The notes: generated by a model from the sequence alone, not told the origin. DNA of 35,056 nucleotides from Lachnospiraceae bacterium (GCA_017635395.1 JAGBLN010000057.1:1-35056); one strand, 5' to 3'. Numbered from the stretch's first letter, positions 7,707 through 16,605 are shown. Numbers and translations are program-made.

Positions 7707-8072
7707 CTAGACTGTCTCATCCGGATAATCATAGAATCCGCCTTTGTGGAAGTTCTCATTTCCAAGCGGGGCGGCAGTCAATTTAAATATTACGCATCCG
7801 TCAGGACAGACAACAGTCTTTGAATATTTACCGTCACCGCCTAAATTCCCCAGATCTCCACCGCTTCTTACAGCTTCCATCAACGGATAGAGCATCATCA
7901 TTGTCTTGGAGCAGATGCCGAATCCCTCCTCATTCACGGGACAGCCATATGTACAGGTATACTTGTCCCCTATTTCTTCACCGTTACGGCAGTAGCGCTC
8001 CGTATGGTCACTGTGAAGGAATCCGGTTACTTCTACAGTAAACTCATATTCTTCGTCATACCATTTTTTCAT
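7707..8072 (-). CDS. TIGR04076-like protein
   Basis: A 121-residue cysteine-containing protein. The pattern Y-T-C-T-Y-G-C-P, then C-S-K-T-M-M-M-L-Y-P-L, then S-K-T-V-V-C-P-D-G-C-V-I-F-K-L is what I associate with the TIGR04076 family, whose function is unknown. The cysteines could bind a metal, though this is inferred. The ATG at 8070-8072 has a GGGGGG ribosome site at four to five bases. It lies 34 bases after the CapA-like gene and may be cotranscribed. Confidence 0.65.
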   Translation of the reverse strand: MKKWYDEEYEFTVEVTGFLHSDHTERYCRNGEEIGDKYTCTYGCPVNEEGFGICSKTMMMLYPLMEAVRSGGDLGNLGGDGKYSKTVVCPDGCVIFKLTAAPLGNENFHKGGFYDYPDETV

Positions 8073-8106
8073 ATTGCCCCCCTTGTATTTTCACAGTCGA
8101 TCCTTC

Positions 8107-9366
8107 TTATTCGCCGGCGTTTTCATCTTCAACCGTCACTTCAGCATTTAAAGATTGTATCTCACCCGTCTCATTGTCATAGTCCACATCATAAGAAATA
8201 GACCTCATATAATTATAAAAGGCTTCCATATCACCGGGACTGCTTAATTCTTCCGTGCAGTAAGCTGATGCACTGCAGGGTATCATCTGCCATGTCACAT
8301 AATCCGAAAGATCATCAGCACCTGCTGCCTCAGCCGCCTCCATATCAATGGTCGCACGGATAAAAGCAGTCCTGCCGATGGTTTTATTAAATACGAAATT
8401 TCCAAGGCTGTAAAATATCGGCCTGCCCCGGTAGTACTCCACTCCCTGCATCACATGGGGATGGGAACCGATGATAGCGTCTGCCCCCGAATCTATCAAG
8501 AGCTGAGCAAGGCTACGCTCATAGCTTTCCGGATGTTCAGCACGCTCAATCCCCCAGTGAAGGTAGATCATCAGATAGTCGCACTCCTTGGCCTTTTCCT
8601 CAACCACCTGTGCAAGATAAGCAGGATCATAGGCAGGAAGCATTCCAGGCTGGCGATTAAGCACGTTCCACTCAACAGTTGGATAAACACGGGAAGCCGC
8701 CATATAACCTATCTTATAGCCGTTCACATCCACAGTGATCATATCGGCGGCCCGCTCCTCTGTCTCACCTGCTCCCATATATGCCACTTCAGCATCATCC
8801 AGCGTAACAAAGGTGTCAGAAAGGGCTACCGTTCCGTAATCAAGCGCATGGTTATTTGCAAGGCTTACCAGGTCTACTCCCATCTCTTTTAGAAGACTAA
8901 CATCCGCAGGATCAGCCCTGAAAGTGTATTGTTTATCTTCAGGGGCGCCACCGGTGCTGAAGCAGAACTCGTTATTTATCACTGTATAGTCAGCCCCTGT
9001 CAGTTCCTGTAAAAGTTTTTCCCCTATGACGCCGTTCACTCCCGAAGCCCTGTATGTATTGGTTACACCACTTTGAAGGCAAACATCTCCTGTATAGACA
9101 ATGGTATATGTTGACACAGGCGGAATCTCAGGCTCTTCCTCCTGAGCAGGCAGCTCATCTTCCGAAACCGTTCCATTTTCAGACACATCCGTCACAGGCT
9201 CAGCCGCTGCAGGAGTTTCCGGATTTTCTACCCCGATCTGTGAAGAATCCAGGCTCACCGTCTGAACCTCTTCCGTTACTTCAATCGGCACTTCTGTCTG
9301 CTGCTCGCAGCCTGCAAGCACGGCAAGAACTCCAAGCAGAATAAATATATTTCTTTTCTTAAGCAT
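8107..9366 (-). CDS. CapA-family lipoprotein (poly-gamma-glutamate/capsule synthesis-like metallophosphoesterase)
   Basis: A 419-residue lipoprotein. The start M-L-K-K-R-N leads a hydrophobic stretch ending in the lipobox L-A-G-C (C20); residues 21-90 form an acidic, Pro/Glu-rich linker. The CapA/PGA_cap metallophosphoesterase domain covers about 95-395 with Y-T-G-D-V, N-N-E-F-C-F, S-L-A-N-N-H-A-L-D-Y-G, I-Y-L-H-W-G and G-S-H-P-H-V-M-Q. The ATG at 9366 (GAGGG nine bases before) was chosen over 9420 because only it gives a signal peptide. Family members take part in poly-gamma-glutamate or capsule formation or related surface chemistry; no pgsB/pgsC lie nearby, so the role here is unknown. Confidence 0.85.
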   Translation of the reverse strand: MLKKRNIFILLGVLAVLAGCEQQTEVPIEVTEEVQTVSLDSSQIGVENPETPAAAEPVTDVSENGTVSEDELPAQEEEPEIPPVSTYTIVYTGDVCLQSGVTNTYRASGVNGVIGEKLLQELTGADYTVINNEFCFSTGGAPEDKQYTFRADPADVSLLKEMGVDLVSLANNHALDYGTVALSDTFVTLDDAEVAYMGAGETEERAADMITVDVNGYKIGYMAASRVYPTVEWNVLNRQPGMLPAYDPAYLAQVVEEKAKECDYLMIYLHWGIERAEHPESYERSLAQLLIDSGADAIIGSHPHVMQGVEYYRGRPIFYSLGNFVFNKTIGRTAFIRATIDMEAAEAAGADDLSDYVTWQMIPCSASAYCTEELSSPGDMEAFYNYMRSISYDVDYDNETGEIQSLNAEVTVEDENAGE

Positions 9367-9472
9367 TTTTACATCCCTCTGTTTTCCATAATCTGCACAC
9401 CCTGGCAGGCATAATTTCAATCGAACCTGAGGGCTGTATTTGTCAGATTATGTATTTAACTCAAACAATAAC

Positions 9473-9481
9473 ATTATACCA
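9473..9481 (-). promoter_or_regulatory. Extended -10 promoter of the CapA-like gene
   Basis: The minus strand reads TGGTATAAT, an exact TATAAT with a TG one base upstream, about 107 bases before the ATG at 9366. No clear -35 box is visible 17 bases upstream, which fits an extended -10 type promoter. Confidence 0.5.
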
Positions 9482-9540
9482 AAATGAGGTTTCTATGGCT
9501 GTATTTTTCACTGATAACAAAAGCCCATGAAATCATCCAG

Positions 9541-9575
9541 GATATAAATAAGGGCCGCACATTCCGTGCAGCCCT
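9541..9575 (-). terminator. Rho-independent terminator of the pentose operon
   Basis: On the minus strand a 10-bp stem, AGGGCTGCAC with GTGCGGCCCT (one G-U pair), closes a 5-base loop. It is followed by TTATTTATAT, 30 bases after the stop of the isomerase at 9606. It marks the end of the sugar-utilisation gene run. Confidence 0.8.
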
Positions 9576-9605
9576 GGTAACTTCTGTAAGTCTTATCTTC
9601 CGATA

Positions 9606-11090
9606 TCAATCATACGGATTTTCCGTAGGATAGCATACCCCGGCAGGCTTATTGTAATCAAGGTCCTCGATAGGAACTCCGATATACTTAAATACCTCAA
9701 ACAGAGCCTTGCCGTAATGACCGAATGCTACGGCACCATGATGAGGGAAGTTCTTCTCTATGAGTACATAGCGGTAGAAACGTCCCATCTCCTTGATTGC
9801 AAATACACCGATACCGCCGAAGGACCTGGTAGCAACAGGAAGTACTTCACCCTCTGCCACATAAGCACGGAGCTTCGTATCAGCTGTAGACTGAAGCCTG
9901 AAGAATGTGATGTCACCGGGAATGATATCGCCCTCAAGAGTTCCGTTGGTCACTTCAACAGGAAGCGTCCTTGCCATGATCATCTGGTACTTCATCTCCT
10001 TGAAGGCAAGCTTGGTCGAGCAGGTATTTCCGCAGTGGAAGCCCATGAAAGTATCCGTATGCTTATAATCGAATTTTCCTTCGATGGATTCCTTATACAT
10101 ATCCTTTGGCACAGAGTTGTTGATGTCAAGCAGAGTAACCGCATCTTCTGAAATGCAGGTTCCTATGAACTCACTCAGGCAGCCATAGATATCAACTTCA
10201 CAGGATACAGGTATGCCGCGCCCCGTAAGACGGCTGTTTACATAGCAGGGAACAAAACCAAACTGTGTCTGGAATGCAGGCCAGCACTTACCGGCGATAG
10301 CCACATACTCCCTGTAGCCCTTATGTTCCTCCACCCAGTCAAGAAGGGTAAGCTCATACTGCGCAAGCTTTGAAAGCACTTCAGGCTTCTTATTACCTTC
10401 ACCAAGCTCCTTTTCCATATCAGCAACCACTTCAGGGATACGCTCATCACCTGCGTGCTTATTGAATGCTTCAAAAAGATCCAGCTCGGAATTCTCTTCT
10501 ATCTCAACGCCCAGGTCATAAAGAGGCTTTATGGGAGCATTGCATGCAAGGAAGTTAAGAGGCCTGGGTCCGAAAGATATGATCTTTAACTTAGAGAGAC
10601 CTACTACAGCCCTTGCAATAGGGATGAACTCATTGATCATCTTTGCGCAGTCTTCAGCATCACCTACGGGATACTTAGGAATATATGCACCTACATTGCG
10701 GAGCTTTAAGTTGTAGCTTGCATTAAGCATTCCGCAGTAAGCATCCCCTCGTCCGCCGCACAGGTCATTCTGTGTCTCTTCGGCAGCTGCACAGAACATC
10801 TTCGGTCCGTCAAAATGCTTTGCTAAAAGAGTCTCTGAAATCTCGGGGCCAAAGTTGCCGAGATATACGCAGAGTGCATTACAGCCTGCCTTCTTGATAT
10901 CCTCCAGTGCCTGCACCATATGGATCTCACTCTCCACGATACAGACAGGGCATTCGTAAATATCCGAAGCATCATACTTTGCCTTATATGCTTCTACCAA
11001 TGCCTTTCTCCTGTTTACCGACAGAGACTCCGGGAAACAGTCCCGGCTCACTGCAACGATACCAAGTTTGATCTTAGGAATGTTGTTCAT
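9606..11090 (-). CDS. L-fucose/L-arabinose isomerase family protein, probable pentose isomerase
   Basis: A 494-residue cytoplasmic protein of the fucose isomerase fold. Candidate metal/catalytic residues are E298 (in C-E-V-D-I-Y-G), D322 (in L-L-D-I-N-N) and H450 or H451 near F-P-H-H-G, in the same order as E337, D361 and H528 of E. coli FucI. It lacks the start of classical AraA (F-W-F-V-T-G-S-Q), so it is not standard L-arabinose isomerase. From its neighbours (AraD, FGGY kinase, transketolase) it probably converts L-arabinose to L-ribulose, but L-fucose or another sugar remains possible. AGGAGG stands seven bases before the ATG at 11088-11090. It is the last gene of the run, before the 9541-9575 terminator. 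Confidence 0.8.
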   Translation of the reverse strand: MNNIPKIKLGIVAVSRDCFPESLSVNRRKALVEAYKAKYDASDIYECPVCIVESEIHMVQALEDIKKAGCNALCVYLGNFGPEISETLLAKHFDGPKMFCAAAEETQNDLCGGRGDAYCGMLNASYNLKLRNVGAYIPKYPVGDAEDCAKMINEFIPIARAVVGLSKLKIISFGPRPLNFLACNAPIKPLYDLGVEIEENSELDLFEAFNKHAGDERIPEVVADMEKELGEGNKKPEVLSKLAQYELTLLDWVEEHKGYREYVAIAGKCWPAFQTQFGFVPCYVNSRLTGRGIPVSCEVDIYGCLSEFIGTCISEDAVTLLDINNSVPKDMYKESIEGKFDYKHTDTFMGFHCGNTCSTKLAFKEMKYQMIMARTLPVEVTNGTLEGDIIPGDITFFRLQSTADTKLRAYVAEGEVLPVATRSFGGIGVFAIKEMGRFYRYVLIEKNFPHHGAVAFGHYGKALFEVFKYIGVPIEDLDYNKPAGVCYPTENPYD

Positions 11091-11155
11091 CTTTTTGCCT
11101 CCTTGTTTTAAGTTATATTAGGTTGTCGTTCCTTGAATTATTTTACTTATAAACT

Positions 11156-11190
11156 TCCCCGCATCGATAGTTCACCTATTAATGCGGGGA
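11156..11190 (-). terminator. Intercistronic hairpin between transketolase and isomerase genes
   Basis: A 9-bp perfect stem (TCCCCGCAT with ATGCGGGGA) encloses a 17-base loop and can be extended by AAC/GTT past one bulged A. It lies in the 120-base gap between the transketolase C-subunit stop and the isomerase start. No clean T-run follows, so it may be an RNA-processing or stability element or a weak terminator rather than a full stop. Confidence 0.45.
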
Positions 11191-11210
11191 GTTCAACAGT
11201 TAACTTTATA

Positions 11211-12143
11211 TCAAACGAAAGACTTTACACCCTCTGCGATGCCTTCCGCATCGAGCTTATATTTGTGGAGGAGCTCTGCAGCGGTACCGGACTCACCGAA
11301 TACATCCTGCATTCCGAGTTTCTTTAATACAGCACCGCCATTCTCTGCAATAACATCAGCGACTGCACTTCCAAGACCGCCAATAACGGAGTGTTCTTCT
11401 ACAGTCACTACCTTGCCGGTCTTCTTTGCGGATGCAAGCACTAGCTCTTTGTCAAGAGGCTTGATAGTATGGATGTTGATAACCTCAGCATCTATTCCTT
11501 CAGCCGCAAGAGCCTTTGCTGCCTCAAGGGATCCGCTTACGCATACACCTGTGGCGATTATCGTAACATCCTTTCCTTCTTTAAGCAGAACCCCCTTGCC
11601 AATCTCGAACTTATAATCAGGTCTGTCATTGATCACGGGAACCGCAGCTCTTCCGAATCTCATATATACAGGTCCCACATACTCAGCAGCAGCCTTTACG
11701 CAGGCTCTTGCCTCTATATCATCAGAAGGACAGATCACTACCATTCCGGGGATATTCCTCATTAACGCGATATCCTCGTTGCACTGGTGGGAAGCTCCGT
11801 CCTCACCAACCGTGATACCTGCGTGTGTTCCGCCGATCTTTACATTAAGATGAGGATATCCTATTGAATTTCTTACCTGCTCGTATGCACGCCCTGTAGC
11901 GAACATTGCAAATGATGAGCAAAAAGGTATAAGTCCTGTTGTGGAAAGACCTGCCGCAATACCCATCATATTGCACTCAGCGATACCGCAGTCTATATGT
12001 CTGTCCGGAAATGCCTTTTTGAATATGCCTGTTTTTGTTGCACCTGCAAGATCGGCATCCAGCACATAGACTTTATCATTAACTTTTCCGAGTTCAACTA
12101 AAGCGTTGCCGTAACTCTCTCTTGTAGCTATTTTATCAGACAT
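11211..12143 (-). CDS. Transketolase C-terminal subunit
   Basis: A 310-residue protein covering the pyrimidine-binding and C-terminal transketolase domains. It starts with I-A-T-R-E-S-Y-G-N-A-L. Family motifs seen include D-A-D-L-A, the glutamate-bearing I-D-C-G-I-A-E-C-N-M-M-G-I-A-A-G-L, G-T-H-A-G-I-T-V-G-E-D-G-A-S-H-Q, and V-T-V-E-E-H-S-V-I-G-G-L-G-S-A-V. It needs the N-subunit, whose gene overlaps it by 8 bases (12136-12143), to transfer two-carbon units between xylulose-5-phosphate and aldose phosphates. Split transketolases are common in Firmicutes and archaea. Its place here links pentose-phosphate flux to sugar uptake. Confidence 0.92.
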   Translation of the reverse strand: MSDKIATRESYGNALVELGKVNDKVYVLDADLAGATKTGIFKKAFPDRHIDCGIAECNMMGIAAGLSTTGLIPFCSSFAMFATGRAYEQVRNSIGYPHLNVKIGGTHAGITVGEDGASHQCNEDIALMRNIPGMVVICPSDDIEARACVKAAAEYVGPVYMRFGRAAVPVINDRPDYKFEIGKGVLLKEGKDVTIIATGVCVSGSLEAAKALAAEGIDAEVINIHTIKPLDKELVLASAKKTGKVVTVEEHSVIGGLGSAVADVIAENGGAVLKKLGMQDVFGESGTAAELLHKYKLDAEGIAEGVKSFV

Positions 12144-12966
12144 ATTCCTTACCTATCCTTTCCAAATCTTCAATTGCGACAGCAAATTCTTCGTCATTGG
12201 GAGCCTTTCCATGCCAAGCCACACTGCCTTCCATAAAGGATACGCCCTTGCCCTTTAAGGTCTTGGCGATTATGGCTGTGGGCATTCCCTTCGTCTCCCT
12301 TGCCTTTTTAAACGCATCTTCGATCTGACCGAAATCATGGCCGTCGATCTCAATTACATTGAAATTAAAAGCCTTAAACTTATCGGTGATAGGATACGGT
12401 GAGCAGACATCCTCGATCTTTCCGTCGATCTGGAGTCCGTTGTTATCTACTATTACGCAGAGATTATCCAGCTTTCTGTGGCCGGCAAACATCGTTGCCT
12501 CCCAGATCTGTCCCTCCTCTATTTCACCATCTCCGAGAAGAGCATACACCCTGTAGTCCTTCCCCTGAAGCTTTGCGGCAAGCGCCATACCGCAGGCTGC
12601 TGACAGGCCCTGTCCTAAAGAACCCGATGACATATCCACACCGGGTGTCTCCTGCATGCAGGGATGCCCCTGAAGCCTGGAGCCAAGCTTTCTCAATGTA
12701 GTAAGCTCCTCTACCGGAAAATAACCTCTGTTTGCAAGCGTGGAATAAAGGGCAGGTGCCACATGCCCCTTTGATAATACAAAGCGGTCCCTGTCTTCTT
12801 TCTTAGGATCCGCCGGATCAATGTTCATCTCCTCGAAGTAAAGCCATGTCATGATGTCTGCTGCAGAAAGGGATCCGCCGGGATGTCCTGCTTTTGCAGA
12901 GTGTACAGCAGTCACAATGCCGATCCTTACATCATTGGCTTTTTTCTTAAGTTCCAATTCGTTCAT
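12136..12966 (-). CDS. Transketolase N-terminal (thiamine diphosphate-binding) subunit
   Basis: A 276-residue protein that holds the ThDP pyrophosphate domain: motif G-D-G-E-I-E-E-G-Q-I-W-E-A, followed after about 22 residues by I-V-D-N-N, as required for Mg/ThDP. Family histidines lie in S-A-K-A-G-H-P-G-G-S-L-S and S-K-G-H-V-A-P-A. It pairs with the C-subunit in the next gene. The ATG at 12964-12966 has a perfect AGGAGG. The upstream 192-base gap to araD carries repeats and may hold a separate promoter. Confidence 0.92.
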   Translation of the reverse strand: MNELELKKKANDVRIGIVTAVHSAKAGHPGGSLSAADIMTWLYFEEMNIDPADPKKEDRDRFVLSKGHVAPALYSTLANRGYFPVEELTTLRKLGSRLQGHPCMQETPGVDMSSGSLGQGLSAACGMALAAKLQGKDYRVYALLGDGEIEEGQIWEATMFAGHRKLDNLCVIVDNNGLQIDGKIEDVCSPYPITDKFKAFNFNVIEIDGHDFGQIEDAFKKARETKGMPTAIIAKTLKGKGVSFMEGSVAWHGKAPNDEEFAVAIEDLERIGKEYV

Positions 12967-13103
12967 ACTGTCCTCCTATTTTGTTTTATAGTATCGGACC
13001 GCAGTCCTCCGTTTTGAATCCCCTGCAGTATATGGAGCTTCCTTACGGGCACAATGGTCCGTACTAATGGTACAACGCTTCATGTATACAGACAAGTTCA
13101 TAT

Positions 13104-13136
13104 TGTTAAACAAATGTTAAACAAATATTAAACAAA
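13104..13136 (-). repeat. Three tandem 11-bp repeats in the araD-transketolase gap
   Basis: On the plus strand TGTTAAACAAA (13104-13114), TGTTAAACAAA (13115-13125) and TATTAAACAAA (13126-13136) follow one another without a gap. The 11-base step is about one helical turn. They lie 138 bases upstream of the transketolase ATG, inside the 12967-13158 gap, which also holds a GGAC-TGCG-GTCC hairpin near 13010 and the AGGAGG ribosome site. They could bind a regulator or form part of a promoter. Confidence 0.6.
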
Positions 13137-13158
13137 TCGGAAACTTTCAAAACGGTCT

Positions 13159-13863
13159 TTAATCTGCTGTTTTCTGCCCGTAATAGGCATTTGCACCATG
13201 CTTCCTGAAATAATGCTTGTCCTGGAGCTCTGAAGGAGCCGGAGCCACATCCCTGTTTATCTGTTCCGTAAAGAGAGCCATCTTTGCCACCTCTTCCAGA
13301 ACGACTGCATTATGTACTGCGTTCATCGCATCCTTTCCCCATGCAAAAGGACCGTGATTCTTACACAGGACCGCGGGTACTGCCTCGGGATCCCTGCCCA
13401 TTCTTTCGAATTCACTTACGATGAGCTTGCCGGTATTGAGCTCGTACGCCTCATCTATCTCTTCTTTTGTAAGACATCTCACACAGGGGATATCACCATA
13501 AAAATAATCCGCATGGGTCGTCCCGTAGCATGGAATATCCCTTCCGGACTGGGCAAAGCTTGTTGCATATGTAGAATGGGTATGTACCACACCGCCGATC
13601 TTCGGAAATCCCTTGTAGAGCTCCAGATGGGTCGGGGTATCCGATGAGGGATTAAGCTTCCCTTCAACCACTTTTCCGTCAAGGTCCACTACCACCATGT
13701 CCTCCGGCTTCATAACATCATAGTCTACGCCGCTAGGCTTAATGACAAAAAGCCCTGACTCCTTGTCAATCGCACTGACATTGCCCCATGTAAAGGTAAC
13801 AAGCCCGTGTTTTGGTAAAAGCATATTTGCTTCATATACTTTCTGTTTTAACTCTTCTAACAT
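13159..13863 (-). CDS. araD: L-ribulose-5-phosphate 4-epimerase
   Basis: A 234-residue enzyme, near the E. coli length of 231. Zinc ligands are H94 and H96 (G-V-V-H-T-H-S-T-Y) and H170 (N-H-G-P-F-A-W-G). D75 (S-S-D-T-P-T), D119 and Y228 (Y-Y-G-Q) fall at the E. coli positions D76, D120 and Y229 with a one-residue offset. It interconverts L-ribulose-5-phosphate and D-xylulose-5-phosphate. The ATG at 13861-13863 follows AAGGAG by five bases. It lies 18 bases after the kinase gene and is surely cotranscribed with it. Confidence 0.95.
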   Translation of the reverse strand: MLEELKQKVYEANMLLPKHGLVTFTWGNVSAIDKESGLFVIKPSGVDYDVMKPEDMVVVDLDGKVVEGKLNPSSDTPTHLELYKGFPKIGGVVHTHSTYATSFAQSGRDIPCYGTTHADYFYGDIPCVRCLTKEEIDEAYELNTGKLIVSEFERMGRDPEAVPAVLCKNHGPFAWGKDAMNAVHNAVVLEEVAKMALFTEQINRDVAPAPSELQDKHYFRKHGANAYYGQKTAD

Positions 13864-13881
13864 CTCGTCTCCTTATCTATC

Positions 13882-15468
13882 TTATAGAACATCCACAGCC
13901 GCACGCTCTATGGCAAGGCCCTTCTTGTACTTTTCTATATAATCATCAAATCCCTGCACATCCTTTGCATCCGGTGCGCATTTTTCACACTTCGCATCTT
14001 TGAAGATAACATCTGACAGGTAATCACTCAAAGACATGTCAGCTTTTTTATCCATATATGCAGCCAGCAAAGCTATGCCCCATGCTCCGCCTTCCGAAGC
14101 AGTCTCCATAACAGATACAGGAGCATTGATAGCTGCCGCAGCAACCTTCGTGCCTACGCCCTTTGTCTTAAAGTATCCGCCGTGGCCATACATTTCATCA
14201 ACTTTTACGCCTTCTTCCTTAAGCATCAGATCCAGGCCCACCTTAAGGGTAGCCATGGCAGAATAAAGATTAGATCTCATCAAGTTAGCAAGGGAGAAAT
14301 TATCCTCAGCCGTTCTTGCAAGAACCAGTGCGCCCTTTTCAAAACCGGTCACAGGCTCACCTGAAAGATAGTTATAAAGAAGCACGCCGCCGCAGTCAGC
14401 ATCCCCGTCCAAGGATACTGAGTACAGCTTTGTGAAAAGTTCATTCATATCCGGATTAATTCCGTAGAGTTCACAGAACTCCTTGAATACCTTAACCCAG
14501 TTGTTGATCTCGGATGTACAGTTGTTGCAGTGTACCATTCCCACAAGCGCGCCGTCAGGGGTCGTAACAAGGTCGATCTCAGGATAAACCTTTGAAAGAT
14601 CCTTCTCAAGAACAACCATCGCAAATACGCTGGTACCTGCGGAAATATTGCCTGTGCGCACCTTTACCGAATTGGTGGCAACCATTCCGGTGCCTGCATC
14701 ACCTTCAGGAGGACAGAGAGGAATGCCTGCTTCAAGTGTTCCGCTTTCATCCAGAAGCGCTGCGCCTTCTTCAGTAAGAGTACCCGCATCTTCTCCTGCG
14801 CTTAATACAGCAGGAAGCAGGTCCTTTAAGCCTTTCGAAAGAGCCGTATCCTTTGCAAGGGCATCAAACTTGGCTATCATCTTCTCATCATAGCTGCCGG
14901 TACTTATATCAATGGGGAACATACCCGAAGCATCGCCTACTCCCAGCACTTTCCTGCCGGTGAGCTTCCAGTGTACGAAGCCTGCAAGCGTTGTGAAGAA
15001 ATCAACACCTTTTATATGCTCTTCTTTATTAAGCATTGCCTGATACAGATGTGAGATGCTCCACCTCTGAGGAATATTGTAATTAAATTCTTTTGTAAGT
15101 TTTTCTGCAGCCTCTCCGGTAATGGTATTCCTCCACGACCTGAAGGGAACAAGAAGATTAGCATCAGAATCAAAAGCAAGGTAGCCGTGCATCATTGCCG
15201 AAATACCGATTCCGGCAAACTTCCTTATCTTTACTCCGTATTTATTCTCTATATCCTTTGCAGCATCTGCGTAGCAGGCCTTAAGTCCTGCAAATATCTC
15301 ATCTTCGGAGTATGTCCAGATTCCGTCCTTTAGACTGTTCTCCCAGCCAAAGCCACCCATGGCGAGAACCTCGCCCTTTTCGTCACATACCACACCTTTG
15401 ATCCTGGTAGATCCGAACTCTATACCGAGATACGCTTTTCCCTCTTCCAAACACTCTTTAGCACCCAT
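13882..15468 (-). CDS. FGGY-family carbohydrate kinase, probable ribulokinase
   Basis: A 528-residue kinase. The first phosphate loop is L-G-I-E-F-G-S-T-R-I-K-G near residues 14-25; sugar-site and catalytic regions include I-S-A-M-M-H-G-Y, R-S-W-R-N and G-D-A-G-T-G-M, whose aspartate is the expected base. The adenosine side has G-H-G-G-Y-F-K-T-K-G-V. It differs from classical AraB. As I recall, an FGGY ribulokinase called AraK replaces AraB in C. acetobutylicum, and this could be its relative; that is inferred. The ATG at 15468 is preferred to 15480 since GGAGG lies five bases before it and overlaps the first candidate. It follows the permease by 25 bases. Confidence 0.88.
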   Translation of the reverse strand: MGAKECLEEGKAYLGIEFGSTRIKGVVCDEKGEVLAMGGFGWENSLKDGIWTYSEDEIFAGLKACYADAAKDIENKYGVKIRKFAGIGISAMMHGYLAFDSDANLLVPFRSWRNTITGEAAEKLTKEFNYNIPQRWSISHLYQAMLNKEEHIKGVDFFTTLAGFVHWKLTGRKVLGVGDASGMFPIDISTGSYDEKMIAKFDALAKDTALSKGLKDLLPAVLSAGEDAGTLTEEGAALLDESGTLEAGIPLCPPEGDAGTGMVATNSVKVRTGNISAGTSVFAMVVLEKDLSKVYPEIDLVTTPDGALVGMVHCNNCTSEINNWVKVFKEFCELYGINPDMNELFTKLYSVSLDGDADCGGVLLYNYLSGEPVTGFEKGALVLARTAEDNFSLANLMRSNLYSAMATLKVGLDLMLKEEGVKVDEMYGHGGYFKTKGVGTKVAAAAINAPVSVMETASEGGAWGIALLAAYMDKKADMSLSDYLSDVIFKDAKCEKCAPDAKDVQGFDDYIEKYKKGLAIERAAVDVL

Positions 15469-15493
15469 ATCTGCCTCCATTTTCTATGCTGTA

Positions 15494-16522
15494 TTATTCC
15501 TTCTTCTTGGATCTGCGGCTCAGTACCACGCTCTGTAAGAGTATGAAGAAGCATAACATACCGCCGGTCGTAATACTCTGCCACCAGGGATCATTGAGCC
15601 CGCTGGATACAACGATCTTCTTGATTGTTGTAAGTGTCATTGTTCCAAAGAATGTTCCTGCCACATTACCTACACCACCGGTAAGAAGCGTTCCGCCTAT
15701 GATGGAAGCCGCTATGGCATTCATTTCCATTCCGGCTGCGTTTGTCGCATTTCCTGCACCGGTATGCATCATGAATACGTATCCGGATATTCCGCTTAAA
15801 AGTCCGCATAATACATATGCAAAGAATCTTGTCCGCTTTACATTGATGCCGAGCATCAGGGCTGATGTCTGGTTTCCGCCTATAGCGTAGAAGCCGCGTC
15901 CCAGCTTTGTAAACTTAAGGACTATGAAGATAACCACTACACAGAGAAGGGCAACTACTACGCCTAACTCCAGACGGGCCGGAACCAGGTTGCCGTTCTT
16001 GGCAGTATATCCCAGCCAGGGAATAACAATCTTCGTATCCATAAGCTTTGAAAAACCTTCATGCTCAACCTTCTGGGGATTAACAGAAAGGATGGTGGTC
16101 AGTCCTCTTGCGAAGAACATTCCTGCAAGGGATACGATGAAGGGCTGGATATCAAGGTAGCTTACTAAGAAACCCTGGACTGCTCCGAATGCAAGTCCGA
16201 TACCAAGTGCCAGCAGTATGGAAACAAAGATGTTTCCGCCCTTATTTAAGTACAGTACACAGCTCATTACTACCAGGGATGTAACTGCACCTACGCTTAT
16301 ATCGATGCCGGCCGTGATCATGACTATTGTCAGGCCGCAGGCTACGATTATCAGGCTGGCATTGTCGTTCAGCATATCGAATACCTGCTGTACATGAAGG
16401 AAGCCACCCTTCAGTATCAGTATTGCCAGTACATACATTCCTACGAATATACATATCGTAATGGTCATCAGAAGCTGGTTATCGGTTAACGGCTCCCTGA
16501 ATACCTTTTTCTTCTCGTTCAT
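15494..16522 (-). CDS. yjfF: Sugar ABC transporter permease, YjfF-like
   Basis: A 342-residue inner-membrane permease with about eight to ten hydrophobic helices of the BPD_transp_2 class. Conserved elements are I-D-I-S-V-G-A (residues about 73-79), Y-L-D-I-Q-P-F-I-V-S-L-A-G-M, and the coupling region A-I-G-G-N-Q-T-S-A-L-M-L-G-I-N-V. It pairs with the YtfT-like permease, as in the E. coli ytfQRT-yjfF galactofuranose importer. The true substrate here is probably a pentose, inferred from gene order. AAGGAG is 12 bases before the ATG. The 83-base gap to ytfT contains a small GAAGC-AGGT-GCTTC hairpin. Confidence 0.85.
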   Translation of the reverse strand: MNEKKKVFREPLTDNQLLMTITICIFVGMYVLAILILKGGFLHVQQVFDMLNDNASLIIVACGLTIVMITAGIDISVGAVTSLVVMSCVLYLNKGGNIFVSILLALGIGLAFGAVQGFLVSYLDIQPFIVSLAGMFFARGLTTILSVNPQKVEHEGFSKLMDTKIVIPWLGYTAKNGNLVPARLELGVVVALLCVVVIFIVLKFTKLGRGFYAIGGNQTSALMLGINVKRTRFFAYVLCGLLSGISGYVFMMHTGAGNATNAAGMEMNAIAASIIGGTLLTGGVGNVAGTFFGTMTLTTIKKIVVSSGLNDPWWQSITTGGMLCFFILLQSVVLSRRSKKKE

Positions 16523-16605
16523 TGTTATTTTGAACTCCTTTCGTTACTGTTCCGTACAGCCCGAAGCACCTGCTTCTAAGGTCGTACCATAGAGAGTGAA
16601 TAGCA

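Noticed and set aside
13104-13136. CRISPR-like short repeats
   Set aside because: The units are 11 bases, directly adjacent and without spacers; no cas genes are present.
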